Source: Caldifarciminota bacterium (GTDB lineage Bacteria; Hydrothermota; Tepidihabitantia; Tepidihabitantales; Tepidihabitantaceae). From it: a stretch of 10,158 nucleotides of DNA. Where the stretch lies: NCBI GenBank assembly GCA_016935295.1, contig JAFGRF010000167.1:1-10158 (forward strand), read 5' to 3'. This document shows positions 1-7,547 of this stretch, one piece after another. Every line of letters begins with the position of its first letter. Position 1 is the stretch's first letter. Both the position numbers and the translations under genes were made by a program. Under the pieces are notes generated by a model. The model worked only from the letters and a program-made list of their open reading frames with translations, had not been told where the DNA came from and made no database searches.

Positions 1-1590
1 ACTTGACCGTCGCATAGTCGGCGTCAGTTCCGGAGCCCTGGCTTTCGCCGGTAACGTAGCAGTTGCCCGTGGCATCGACGGCAACGGCCCAGGCGCGGTC
101 GGTCCCAAGCCCCGGACCGTCGTACCGGGCAACCCATCGCTCCGAGCCGGTCGCGTCGTACTTGATGGTCACATAGTCGCCATCGAAGCCCTGAGCGTCG
201 GTGCCGTAGCCGGTCACGTAGACGTTGCCCGACGCATCCATCGCCACTTTCTCTCCGTAGTCGAAGCTCCCCAGCGGACAACTGTACTGCGCCACCCAGA
301 GATCGCTGCCGCTCGAGTTGTACTTGATCGTCAGGTAGTCGTAGTATCCCGTCTGGTTGTCGCTGTAGCCGGTGACGCAGATATTGTCCCAGGGGTCCAG
401 GGCCATCGACCGGCCATTGTCACTGCCGTTCTCTGGCCCATTGTACCGACTTACCCATTGCTCGACGCCGCTCGGGCTGTACTTCACCAGCGCGTAGTCG
501 CCTCCCGTCCCCAGGCCCGTGCTGGACCCGAAAACGTAGACGTTGCCCGAGGCATCCGGGGCGACGGAGTACGCGTTGTCGCCGCCGTTCCCCGGCCCGT
601 TGTACCGCGCCACCCACAGTTCATTGCCGGCGGCATCGTACTTGACCGTCGCGTAGTCGTTGCCAGTCCCTGAACCTGCGCTGTACCCGGTCACGTAGAC
701 GTTACCCGAGGCGTCAGTGGCAACGGCGTAGCCATAGTCACTTCCACTCCCCGGCCCAGTATACCGCGCCGCCCACAACTCATTGCCGGCGGCATCGTAC
801 TTGACCGTCGCGTAGTCGTAGCCCGTCGACGTGCCCCGGCTGTTCCCGGTTACGTAGACGTTGCCCGAGGCATCTATCGCGATGGTACGCGCCACGTCGT
901 AGCTGTTGCCCGGCCCATTGTACCGCGCCACCCACAACTCATTGCCGGCGGCATCGTACTTGACCGTCGCATAGTCGTAACTGGTTCCTGAACCCATGCT
1001 GTACCCGGTCACGTAGACGTTGCCCGAGGCGTCAGTGGCAACGGCGTAGCCGTAGTCGCTACCGTTCCCGGGTCCATTGTACCGCGCCACCCACAACTCA
1101 TTGCCGGCGGCATCGTACTTGACCGTCGCGTAGTCGTTACCAGTCCCGGAACCCGCGCTGTACCCGGTCACGTAGCAGTTACCCGAGGCGTCAGTGGCAA
1201 CGGCGTAACCGTAGTCACTTCCGTTCCCGGGCCCGTTGTACCGCGCCACCCACAACTCATTGCCGGCGGCATCGTACTTGACCGTCGCGTAGTCGTTACC
1301 AGTCCCGGAGCCCGCGCTGTTCCCGGTCACGTAGACGTTGCCGGAAGCGTCCACTGCAATAGCAGTCGCCCGGTCTCTGCCGTCAACCGGCCCGTTGTAC
1401 TGGGCCGACCACAGCAGGTTGCCTCCAGCGTCGTACTTGACGGTGTTGTAGTCATCATAGGGCATGTACGTCGTGCTGTAGCCTGTGACGTAGACATTGC
1501 CATCCGCGTCTACCACGACCTTGCTCGCGACGTCGTCTCCCGATCCGGGGTAGGGACTATCGTAGGTTGCCGCCCAGCTCTGGTCCAACT
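1..1590 (-). repeat. Tandem 159-bp repeats encoding SBBP units
   Basis: The gta-ctt core (codons for K-Y, reverse strand) recurs about every 159 bp, at plus positions near 1433, 1274, 1115, 956, 797, 638, 479, 320, 158 and the left edge. One interval (158 to 320) is 162 bp, a single extra codon. Units between about 620 and 1330 share long identical stretches, for example the segment encoding ATVKYDAAGNELWVARYN. Units near both ends are more diverged. The pattern is typical of tandem amplification with recent unit exchange in the centre. Confidence 0.93.
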
Positions 1591-1663
1591 GGGCCAGCAC
1601 GGTCACCGGAAATGCGAGCGCGAGGAGCAGTAATGCTCCGAGTGCTCCGTACCTGCCTTTCAT
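1..1663 (-). CDS. Secreted SBBP-type beta-propeller repeat protein (partial, C-terminus beyond window)
   Basis: The frame is open without a stop from the ATG at 1663 to the window edge, 554 codons, so the C-terminus is missing. The protein starts with a Sec signal peptide (MKGRYGALGALLLLALAF, then a likely cleavage after VLA, about residue 24). It continues as ten copies of a 53-residue unit with the pattern W-x-A-x-YNGPGNG, then A-VATDASGNVYVTGYS, then DYATVKYDAAGNEL. This is the SBBP (seven/beta-bladed propeller repeat) family. Such proteins are exported and usually cell-surface or extracellular; their ligands are mostly unknown and none is evident here. The start is fixed by an AAGGAGG site 5 nt upstream and by the signal peptide. 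The gene lies 80 bp downstream of another secreted propeller gene on the same strand, which suggests co-transcription. A sorting domain may exist at the unseen C-terminus. The middle repeats are almost identical in DNA, which points to recent homogenisation. Confidence 0.9.
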   Translation of the reverse strand, partial: MKGRYGALGALLLLALAFPVTVLAQLDQSWAATYDSPYPGSGDDVASKVVVDADGNVYVTGYSTTYMPYDDYNTVKYDAGGNLLWSAQYNGPVDGRDRATAIAVDASGNVYVTGNSAGSGTGNDYATVKYDAAGNELWVARYNGPGNGSDYGYAVATDASGNCYVTGYSAGSGTGNDYATVKYDAAGNELWVARYNGPGNGSDYGYAVATDASGNVYVTGYSMGSGTSYDYATVKYDAAGNELWVARYNGPGNSYDVARTIAIDASGNVYVTGNSRGTSTGYDYATVKYDAAGNELWAARYTGPGSGSDYGYAVATDASGNVYVTGYSAGSGTGNDYATVKYDAAGNELWVARYNGPGNGGDNAYSVAPDASGNVYVFGSSTGLGTGGDYALVKYSPSGVEQWVSRYNGPENGSDNGRSMALDPWDNICVTGYSDNQTGYYDYLTIKYNSSGSDLWVAQYSCPLGSFDYGEKVAMDASGNVYVTGYGTDAQGFDGDYVTIKYDATGSERWVARYDGPGLGTDRAWAVAVDATGNCYVTGESQGSGTDADYATVK

Positions 1664-1668
1664 GTCAT

Positions 1669-1675
1669 CCTCCTT
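1669..1675 (-). promoter_or_regulatory. Strong Shine-Dalgarno site of the SBBP gene
   Basis: On the minus strand AAGGAGG lies 5 nt before the ATG at 1663. The same motif and spacing precede the neighbouring gene starting at 3330, so it fixes both starts. Confidence 0.88.
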
Positions 1676-1695
1676 CTGTGTTTTCTGCCGTTTGG

Positions 1696-1721
1696 GGCGG
1701 GCGGCCTTGCGGCCGCCCGCC
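1696..1721 (-). terminator. GC-rich hairpin between the two propeller genes
   Basis: An 11-bp perfect stem (GGCGGGCGGCC / GGCCGCCCGCC) closes a 4-nt loop (ttgc on the plus strand). It sits in the 80-bp gap after the stop of the 1744-3330 gene and before the ribosome binding site of the SBBP gene. No T-run follows on either strand, so a classical intrinsic terminator is not supported. A partial attenuator, an mRNA-stabilising hairpin or a Rho-assisted stop are possible. Confidence 0.5.
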
Positions 1722-1743
1722 ATGTCAGCCCTACTGAACTAGC

Positions 1744-3330
1744 CTACTGCGCGATGACGAGCGGCTGCGAGACGTTCACATCTCCGGCCACAAGCCGTGC
1801 CATGTAGACACCCGCGCTCAGGCCACTCACGTCGACGGAGGCTGTTCCCGTCAGGCCTTCAGCCGTGAGTTCCTGGGACCGAACGGTGCGGCCCGAGATG
1901 TCCACCAGCGTGACGGTCAGGCTCTGCTCCCTCACCCCCTTCCCCTCTCCCACTGGGAGAGGGTAGGGTGAGGGCAACGTGTAGCGCACCGCAACGCGCC
2001 CCGCCCTTGCCGGATTGGGGAACAGTTCGAAGTACGACTGCGGGGCCATCGGCTTTGCACTGCCGCCGTCGCCGCCCGGCGTGTTGTACATTCCCCAGAC
2101 GTGGGTCGTCGTCACCGTCTTTTTCTTCACGATGGCGGTGACCGTACCCTCCCAGACTGCGAGCAGGGTACCATCGTCACCGGCGATGTCGGGATTACCT
2201 AGTCCAGTTCCATCGGCGCCGGAAACAAGCCAGACCGGGTCGGTCCATGCCCCAGTCTCGTACGCGCAGGTCGCATACTTGATACCTTCGTACGCCATCT
2301 CGTCTGAGTCGTATCCATCCCAGACGGCATGAGCCGCACCATCGTCGGTGAAGAACATGCGGGGGTACGATTCCATTTCATCAGGGTCTGAGACCATTAC
2401 GAGGTCCTCCCAAACACCCAGATCATTGCGGTAGGTATGGTAGATGTGCCGGGTGTAGACTCCCTCTATCCCGAGGCTAAGGCAGACGAGGTGCGGGTTG
2501 CCAGTTAGCGTGCTGACCTCGATTGCGGAGCGGACGAAGTGATCATCCCCCGGAGTTACGTTCTCCGGGTCCGTCCAGTCTTCGCCGTCCATTCGGCACG
2601 TCGCATAGACATGTCCGTCGAACACGCTGGACGGGTATTGGGTGTGTGAGACAAACACGTCGCCACTGCCGTCTGCAGCGATTGTCACGTAGCTCAAATG
2701 GTCCTCAGTCGGGCCGACGATTACTTCCTCGTCCTGCCATTGGCCATTGACATACTCGCGGAATACGACCGAATAGACCCCCGCAAGAGCCTCCTGCCAG
2801 GCAACGACGACCTGACCACTGGCCCCGCTGGCGATGCAAGGATACCACCTGGTGCAGCCGTTGACAGCGTTCACACAGAGGTCGGTCGGGTCACCGACCC
2901 ACCCTCCATTACCTGGGCCGGTCACCTCGCACTTCCAGTAGTAGAAAGTCGCGTCCGAGATCTTGTTCTTGCGGCTGCCCGACGTTCTCGATGATCGCCA
3001 CACGACGTGAATGTCAGTGCCGTTGGCATCGAGCGCGATCCCGGGGCAGGGATCGACTAGGCCCTCGTCTTCGCCGATTTTCAGTTCTTCGGACCAGCCG
3101 TCACCGGGCCAGTACCGCTTGTAGTAGACGTCTTTGCCGCCGCCGGCGCTGCCGACGCGCCATACTAGGTGTACAACGCCGCCATCACCGATGACAACCT
3201 TGTGGGCGAGGGACAAGCCCGAAAGGCGTCCTTCTCTGTCTGTGATCTGGAACTCGTCGTTCCAGCCTGCCCATGCGGCAGTCGCGCAGACTGCCACGAT
3301 TGCGAGAGCTACTGCGAACTTGGTTCGCAT
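1744..3330 (-). CDS. Secreted beta-propeller protein with T9SS-like C-terminal sorting domain
   Basis: This encodes a 528-residue exported protein. A signal peptide covers about residues 1-21 (MRTKFAVALAIVAVCATAAWA). About residues 45-395 carry seven spaced motifs of the type DG-x-x-HVVW (near 49, 101, 171, 220, 277, 329 and 385). This suggests a seven-bladed, sialidase/BNR-like propeller, though no catalytic residues or Asp-boxes can be named. Residues 432-528 (FELFPNPA, then LVDISGRTV, then DVSGLSAGVYMARL) match the style of the Por/type IX C-terminal sorting domain. That domain is common in FCB and related candidate phyla, where it often serves anchoring or export. The ATG at 3330 is preferred over an upstream ATG at 3381. 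It has AAGGAGG 5 nt upstream and starts the signal peptide directly, while the longer form would put 17 charged residues before it. Residues 453-469 come from an inserted palindromic repeat. The gene is probably transcribed together with the SBBP gene. Confidence 0.88.
   Translation of the reverse strand: MRTKFAVALAIVAVCATAAWAGWNDEFQITDREGRLSGLSLAHKVVIGDGGVVHLVWRVGSAGGGKDVYYKRYWPGDGWSEELKIGEDEGLVDPCPGIALDANGTDIHVVWRSSRTSGSRKNKISDATFYYWKCEVTGPGNGGWVGDPTDLCVNAVNGCTRWYPCIASGASGQVVVAWQEALAGVYSVVFREYVNGQWQDEEVIVGPTEDHLSYVTIAADGSGDVFVSHTQYPSSVFDGHVYATCRMDGEDWTDPENVTPGDDHFVRSAIEVSTLTGNPHLVCLSLGIEGVYTRHIYHTYRNDLGVWEDLVMVSDPDEMESYPRMFFTDDGAAHAVWDGYDSDEMAYEGIKYATCAYETGAWTDPVWLVSGADGTGLGNPDIAGDDGTLLAVWEGTVTAIVKKKTVTTTHVWGMYNTPGGDGGSAKPMAPQSYFELFPNPARAGRVAVRYTLPSPYPLPVGEGKGVREQSLTVTLVDISGRTVRSQELTAEGLTGTASVDVSGLSAGVYMARLVAGDVNVSQPLVIAQ
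1929..1974. repeat. Dispersed palindromic repeat inserted in frame in the sorting domain
   Basis: The outer arms ccctcacc (1929-1936) and ggtgaggg (1967-1974) and the inner arms ccctctccca (1943-1952) and tgggagaggg (1954-1963) make a nested inverted repeat. On the minus strand it encodes residues from P453 on (PSPYPLPVGEGKGVREQ). These interrupt the expected beta-hairpin between VAVRYTL and SLTVTLVDISGR. Sequences of this CCCTCACCC...CTCTCCC type recur in many bacterial genomes; that is general recall, not a search result. Confidence 0.8.
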
Positions 3331-3335
3331 CTTCT

Positions 3336-3342
3336 CCTCCTT
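3336..3342 (-). promoter_or_regulatory. Shine-Dalgarno site that decides the start at 3330
   Basis: Minus-strand AAGGAGG is 5 nt from the ATG at 3330. The alternative upstream ATG at 3381 has no comparable site. Confidence 0.88.
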
Positions 3343-3364
3343 TTTCACCCTTGATTCCGAGATG

Positions 3365-3512
3365 GATGGCCACGAAGACACGAAGACAGAATCTCTGAAA
3401 CCGCCGATACACGCCGACTAACGCCAATAGGCGTCCCGAGTCCAGGACCACATCTGCGTCTATCTGCGTTCATCTGCGGTTCCTCGTTTCCTTCTTGCCT
3501 CCGTGGCTTCAA
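3365..3512. repeat. Dispersed word repeats in the leader of the propeller gene
   Basis: The segment holds ccacgaagacacgaagacag (about 3370-3389), then 'atctgcg' words spaced about 10-11 nt apart (about 3453-3481, ending atctgcggttcctcg). It ends with tttccttcttgcctccgtgg, a diverged inverted copy of the first element. The same words recur at 4190-4320, 8815-8890 and 10130-10158. If the promoter at 3679-3706 is real, this DNA is transcribed as the 5' leader. No gene is seen here. Confidence 0.7.
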
Positions 3513-3678
3513 TGCCGACCCCGGGGTTCTCTGTTTTCTGCCGCCTCGGGCGAGCCGGTCAGGAGGACCTCGGAGCTCGAGTCGCTTCGACCCGACTCCA
3601 TCTTCCCGACCAAGAGTCCGTTCATCAATCTAGTTCGCATCACCGTGTGGCAGCATTACTATTCAACCAAGTTGGATA

Positions 3679-3706
3679 ATAATAGCCTAAGCTGGATTGC
3701 TGTCAA
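3679..3706 (-). promoter_or_regulatory. Sigma70-type promoter for the two propeller genes
   Basis: The minus strand reads TTGACA (3706-3701), a 16-nt spacer, then TATTAT (3684-3679), inside an AT-rich island (about 3640-3760) in otherwise GC-rich DNA. It points at the gene starting at 3330. Transcription would begin near 3672 and leave a leader of about 340 nt. An overlapping TATTAT at 3681-3676 would give a 19-nt spacer, so the exact -10 is uncertain. Confidence 0.6.
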
Positions 3707-3759
3707 CGTTTGGTTTGCACGACTAACTTATTTATATTGAGTAACTTATGTTGATAAGG

Positions 3760-4400
3760 TCAATCACGCCCCGTCGGGGGTGGTGTACACTCTCCGCCAG
3801 AGATAAGGCTCACCTCGCGAGTCTGCCCGTATAGCCTTGTCGTAGGTGGATGCCCGCAGCTCGGGGCGGAGACTCTGTACTGTAAGCGTGCAACAACGTC
3901 GCCTTCGCGAAGATGCTTCTCTTCACCGCCTCTGTCGCGAGGTCGCCCGGTTGGTGGCCGCCGCCGACAAACGCTGCCCGGGACGATGCCAGGATTGGGT
4001 CCGGTCCGGGACTCAATCTGCGGAATCTGTGGATATCCTCTCCGGGTCGGGCTTGGGACACGATCCGGAATCGCCGAGCCGATTCCGGTCATGTCCCCGC
4101 CCTCCGGGAATCTGCGCAAGCTGCGGAATCCGTGGATGTTCTTGCTGCGTTTCCGCTTCATGGTTCCTGGTCTCCAGCTCTTGGTTCGGGCCATCTGCGA
4201 CATCTGCGGTTCCTCCTCTCCGCGCCCGCACTTCTGCATTCTGGTATCTGCATTCTGACTTCTGCTTCGTCCGGTTCCTAATCGGTGTCCATCCGTGTTC
4301 ATCTGTGGTTCACCCTCCCCGGATCCTCATCCCTGCATTCAGACTTCTGCTTTGTCCGTGTCCTCCACTTGACCCCTTGACCACTCGACCACTATCGGCT
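3760..4400. repeat. Gene-free block of dispersed repeats
   Basis: No frame here shows a start with ribosome binding site or a recognisable domain. Segments at about 3840-3990 include the palindrome cttcgcgaag (3903-3912) in a longer element. Segments at about 4014-4150 contain repeated 'aatctgcggaatctgtgga' words. The stretch at 4190-4320 carries 'catctgcgg', 'ttctgcattctg' and 'tccatccgtgttcatctgtgg' words. At 4366-4395 is a ttgacc/actcgaccact word run. These resemble the words found inside genes of this window. The block separates divergent transcription units. Confidence 0.65.
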
Positions 4401-4405
4401 TGTGC

Positions 4406-4433
4406 TTGACAGCCGGTCGTTCTTCGTTACGCT
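4406..4433 (+). promoter_or_regulatory. Possible promoter of the STAND-TPR gene
   Basis: A perfect TTGACA at 4406-4411 is followed after 16 nt by TACGCT (4428-4433), a weak -10 matching three of six consensus bases. It would give a leader of under 20 nt before the ATG at 4458. GAGGTAAGG at 4444-4452 then provides a Shine-Dalgarno site. The -35 abuts the ttgacc word run, so chance is possible. Confidence 0.4.
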
Positions 4434-4457
4434 TGTTGCTACAGAGGTAAGGTTAGA

Positions 4458-7400
4458 ATGCCGCAAGAACCCAAGCGCGCCCCAGAAAGCGACCGACGGG
4501 CCGAAGCACGGCCATTCGTTGGCCGTGAAGAGTTCGTCGCCCTTTTCCAGGCCGCACTCCTAGAAATCCTTCGTACCAAACCCCTCGTGCTCGTCTTTCA
4601 CGGCGGCGCCGGCACCGGCAAGTCCCGACTGCGCCAGGAACTGGTGAGGCTGGTAGACAGCAGACAGCAGGCAGTAGACAGGGCGGTCGTGACGGCAACG
4701 CTGGACTTCGATATCCCGGCCTACCGCCAGCCTGACGCTGCGCTCCTCGCCCTGCGCAAGGCAATCGCAGAGACCGGTCAGGTCAGGTTTCCCAGCTTTG
4801 ACGTAGCCTATGCGGTCCTTTGGCAGAAGGCGCATCCGGATACACCGGTAAGGAATGAGGAGGGAGGAGAGAGGAGGGAGGAGGCAGGAGTCCGGAACGA
4901 TGAACGATGGACGATAAACGATGAACGAGGATTGCTGGAGTCAGGTTCGCTTCTCTCCCAGCTCTTGGACGAATCCGGCAAGCTGCCGCTTATCGGTTTG
5001 ATTCCCAAGATTTCGAAACTCATTGCCGCATCACTAGACCCGTCGACCACTAGACCACTAGAACACTTCCTGTCTGATTGGTGGGAGCGCAGAGGCGAAC
5101 GCGAGCTTGAGGACCTGCCGCAGATGGAACCTGCGGCGATTGTCGAGCAACTGCCCAAGCTGTGGGCGTCCGATCTGAAGGAGTTCATCGCTAATCGCTC
5201 ATCGCTCATCGCTAGTCGCAAGGCGGTGCTGTTCATAGACAGCTACGAGAAGCTGTGGGGAACGGGTGACGAAGGACCAAGGACAAGGGACGAGGGACAG
5301 AAGACGGATGCCTGGGTCCGGGAGCTGGTGAAGCATCTGCCTGAGGCATTGTGGGTGATATCAGGCAGGCAGAAGCTGCGCTGGGAGCAAGTAGAGAAGG
5401 AATGGGGCGATGTCCTGAGCCAGCATGAGCTCGGCGCTCTGCCCGAGCATTCTGCCCGACAGTTCCTGAGTTCCTGCGGCATCACCGATGAGCCGATACA
5501 GGATGCAATCGCCAAAGGCAGCCAGGGACTGCCGCACTACCTGAACCTGGCAGTGGACACCTTCCAAGAGATAGAACAGTCAGGTCAGCGCGCAGGGTCG
5601 GTACAGTCACTGTTTTCCGAGGCGGAAAGCAGTGACAGTCCCGAGCAGGTGTTTGCGCAGTTCATCCGGCACCTGGACCAGCCGGAGATTGAGACCCTCG
5701 AGGTCCTGTCCGCTTCCCGGTACTGGAACTACGGGCTGTTTGAGCATCTTGTTACCGAGTATCAGACCGGGTATCCGCTGGAGTCATACGACGACCTGAG
5801 CCGGTTCTCGTTTGTCGGCGAGGGGGCTGCGCCTGAGACGCGGACGATGCACGACCTGATGCGGGAGGCGCTGCAGGAGCACCAGGCCCCGGAGCTGCGC
5901 AAGCGCGTGCACCTGTTCCTGCACGATCTCTATGCCGGGCAATTGAAGGGCCTGGACGCCAAAGGCATCACCGAGAAACACCGGACCGCCCTGACCGAGG
6001 CCTTCTACCACGGCAGGCAGGCGATGAGCGCAGAGGAACTCTGGGCCTGGTTTGACCCGGCAGCCGGCGTCTTCAGAGAGGCCATGCAGGCCCGGGTGCT
6101 CTTGCCGCTCTGCCGGGAGATGGCACAGGCACTGGAGACAGAACTCGGCCCGGACCACCCGGACGTGGCCTCAGTTCTCTGGAGGCTTGCCAGCCAGCTC
6201 TTCTACGCGGGTGAATACGACGAGGCTGTGTCCCTCTTGCGCCGCGCCTTGGCGATTGCCGAAGCCGGACAAGGACCCGAGCATCCACACTATTTGAACT
6301 TCCTAGACTGGCTTGCGAATGCGCTGAAAGCTCGTGGTCGGTTCGACGAGGCCGAAGTCCTGTTTCGGCGTTGCGTCGAAGCGCTCGAAAAGAAGCCGGT
6401 CAGGGACGCGGACATGCTGGCAGCAGCGCTGGCCGGTCTAGCCGAGGTGCTAACAATCCAGTGCAAGTACGTGGAGGCCGAAGAGCTGTCCCGCCAAGCG
6501 CTCGCAATCTCCGAGAACGAACTCGGGCCGGACCATGAGAGGACGGCCGACGTCTTGCGATGCCTTTCCAAGCTACTCTTCGAACAGCAGCGCTTCTCCG
6601 AAGCCGAGCCGGTCATGCACCGCGCGCTAGCGATAGGTGAGAAGCGATGGGTGGCAAATCATCCCAAGACCATCACCGCCCTGGCGAACTTGGCGGCCGA
6701 CCTCGTAGCACTCGGCCGCTATGCCGAGGCCGAGCCGCTGCTTCGGCGGGTGCTGAAGCTCTACGAGGAAACCTCGGGGCCGGACCACGACGACACGGCG
6801 GTGACCAGGCACAACCTTGCCGCTTTGCTCTGGAGCATGGGCCGGTCTGCCGAGGCCGAGCCGCTGTCTCGGCGGGCGTTGGCAGCGCACGAGAAGAAGG
6901 CTGGGTCGGACCATCCCTACACGATGAGGATGGCCTTCGGCTTGATCCTTGCGCTGGCCGAAATGGGCAAGCACACCGAGGCTGCACAAATGGCTCTGAG
7001 CCTGGTCGCGGACAAAGAGAAGAAACACGGTCCTGACCATCCGAAGACCGCGACTGCGCTGCAGGCGGTCGGCTATGCATACAGCTCACAGGGCCGATAC
7101 GCCGAGGCCAAGGACTATCTTGGCCGCGCACTGGAGATCCGAACCAGAGCACTTGGCCCGGAACATACGGAGACGTTGGGTTCCCTGAGTAGACTGGCGC
7201 TCACTGAGGCAGAGCAGGGCAACTACGCCGAAGCGGAACCACAGTACCGGGACCTGCTGGCGAAACAGGAGCGCGTCCTGAGCCCGGAACACCCGGATGT
7301 CGCACGAGCAGCAAACGCGCTTGCCGGAATCTGCAGCCACAACGGCCGGTATGAGGAGGCCGAGGTTCTGTTTCGCCGGGCCCTCGCAATCCGCGAGAAG

Positions 7401-7547
7401 TCGTTCGGCGCGGACCACCCCTTTGTTGCCGAGACGCTTGAGGGCCTGGCCAAGGTCTGCGAACAGACCGGTCGAGCTGCCGAGGCTCGAGACCTCTCCT
7501 CCCGCGCCAAGTCAATCCGCGAGAAAGCAGCGTCAGCCAGCGGTTGA
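4458..7547 (+). CDS. STAND-type NTPase with C-terminal TPR array
   Basis: This encodes a 1029-residue cytoplasmic protein. It opens with FVGREEF (residues 20-26), the usual entry to STAND/AAA NTPase modules. A Walker A follows, GGAGTGKS (49-56), then a Walker B-like strand, VLFIDSYEKL (257-266, D261). ALWVISGRQKL (297-307) looks like a sensor strand, and GLPHYL (357-362) matches the STAND GxP motif. Residues 395-490 look like a winged-helix region. Residues 564-1025 are eleven consecutive 42-residue TPR units of the kinesin-light-chain style, most with G-P-D/E-H at the start and YAEAEPL-like centres. STAND proteins typically oligomerise on ligand sensing by the repeats. No effector or DNA-binding domain is visible at either end, so its output is unknown. 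Regulator, scaffold and defence sensor are all open. The ATPase part carries about five in-frame short-word insertions, all in likely loops. A Shine-Dalgarno site (GAGGTAAGG) supports the start. Confidence 0.9.
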   Translation: MPQEPKRAPESDRRAEARPFVGREEFVALFQAALLEILRTKPLVLVFHGGAGTGKSRLRQELVRLVDSRQQAVDRAVVTATLDFDIPAYRQPDAALLALRKAIAETGQVRFPSFDVAYAVLWQKAHPDTPVRNEEGGERREEAGVRNDERWTINDERGLLESGSLLSQLLDESGKLPLIGLIPKISKLIAASLDPSTTRPLEHFLSDWWERRGERELEDLPQMEPAAIVEQLPKLWASDLKEFIANRSSLIASRKAVLFIDSYEKLWGTGDEGPRTRDEGQKTDAWVRELVKHLPEALWVISGRQKLRWEQVEKEWGDVLSQHELGALPEHSARQFLSSCGITDEPIQDAIAKGSQGLPHYLNLAVDTFQEIEQSGQRAGSVQSLFSEAESSDSPEQVFAQFIRHLDQPEIETLEVLSASRYWNYGLFEHLVTEYQTGYPLESYDDLSRFSFVGEGAAPETRTMHDLMREALQEHQAPELRKRVHLFLHDLYAGQLKGLDAKGITEKHRTALTEAFYHGRQAMSAEELWAWFDPAAGVFREAMQARVLLPLCREMAQALETELGPDHPDVASVLWRLASQLFYAGEYDEAVSLLRRALAIAEAGQGPEHPHYLNFLDWLANALKARGRFDEAEVLFRRCVEALEKKPVRDADMLAAALAGLAEVLTIQCKYVEAEELSRQALAISENELGPDHERTADVLRCLSKLLFEQQRFSEAEPVMHRALAIGEKRWVANHPKTITALANLAADLVALGRYAEAEPLLRRVLKLYEETSGPDHDDTAVTRHNLAALLWSMGRSAEAEPLSRRALAAHEKKAGSDHPYTMRMAFGLILALAEMGKHTEAAQMALSLVADKEKKHGPDHPKTATALQAVGYAYSSQGRYAEAKDYLGRALEIRTRALGPEHTETLGSLSRLALTEAEQGNYAEAEPQYRDLLAKQERVLSPEHPDVARAANALAGICSHNGRYEEAEVLFRRALAIREKSFGADHPFVAETLEGLAKVCEQTGRAAEARDLSSRAKSIREKAASASG
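4656..4686 (+). repeat. Short-word repeat in frame in STAND gene (agacagc words)
   Basis: The run gacagcagacagcaggcagt repeats an (a)gacagc word about every 7-9 nt and encodes DSRQQAVDRA at residues 67-76, just after the helix following Walker A. It is short and could be a chance low-complexity stretch, but it matches the style of the longer runs downstream. Confidence 0.5.
4854..4938 (+). repeat. In-frame purine-rich word insertion in STAND gene
   Basis: A ggagggaggagaga run is followed by cgatgaacgatggacgataa-type 8-nt words. They encode residues 133-158 (NEEGGERREEAG, then NDERWTINDERG). The peptide is highly charged, unlike the flanking alpha/beta sequence, and sits between Walker A and Walker B. 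It contains no stop and preserves frame. Confidence 0.78.
5040..5070 (+). repeat. In-frame 'accactag' word run in STAND gene
   Basis: The words cgaccact, agaccact and agaacact at about 9-nt spacing encode residues 195-203 (PSTTRPLEH). A related run, ttgacc...cgaccact, lies at 4366-4395 upstream of this gene. Confidence 0.65.
5186..5222 (+). repeat. In-frame 'atcgct' word run in STAND gene
   Basis: The segment repeats atcgct words about every 9 nt (atcgctaatcgctcatcgct and then a diverged copy) and encodes IANRSSLIASRK (residues 244-255). It lies directly before the Walker B strand, where a solvent-exposed loop is expected. Confidence 0.72.
5259..5310 (+). repeat. In-frame 'gacgaagg/ggacaagg' word run in STAND gene
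   Basis: Words of about 7 nt (gaaggacc, aaggacaa, gggacgag, ggacagaa) encode residues 268-284 (GTGDEGPRTRDEGQKTD). They follow the Walker B strand immediately. Charged, low-complexity composition and the regular spacing set it apart from its surroundings. Confidence 0.74.
6147..7532 (+). repeat. Eleven 126-bp TPR-coding units
   Basis: Eleven successive units of exactly 42 codons begin at G564 (codon at 6147) and end at residue 1025. Most start with a G-P-D/E-H box and carry the Y-x-E-A-E core in helix B. The DNA units are well diverged, unlike the homogenised SBBP repeats at the left end, so this array looks old and functionally constrained. Confidence 0.88.

Noticed and set aside
1696..1721. 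The hairpin as a proven intrinsic terminator
   Set aside because: The stem is strong but no T-run follows on either strand.
1744..3381. The upstream ATG at 3381 as start of the propeller gene
   Set aside because: The 17 extra residues precede the signal peptide, and the strong AAGGAGG points to the ATG at 3330.
3715..3738. A plus-strand promoter TTGCAC...TATATT
   Set aside because: The spacer is only 12 nt, and any transcript would run through about 700 nt of gene-free repeats.
3760..4302. A 180-residue minus-strand protein, and long plus-strand frames at 3846-4409
   Set aside because: The peptides (for example PQIPQIE, PQMSQMA) come from dispersed word repeats in several frames. No frame has a ribosome binding site or a domain.
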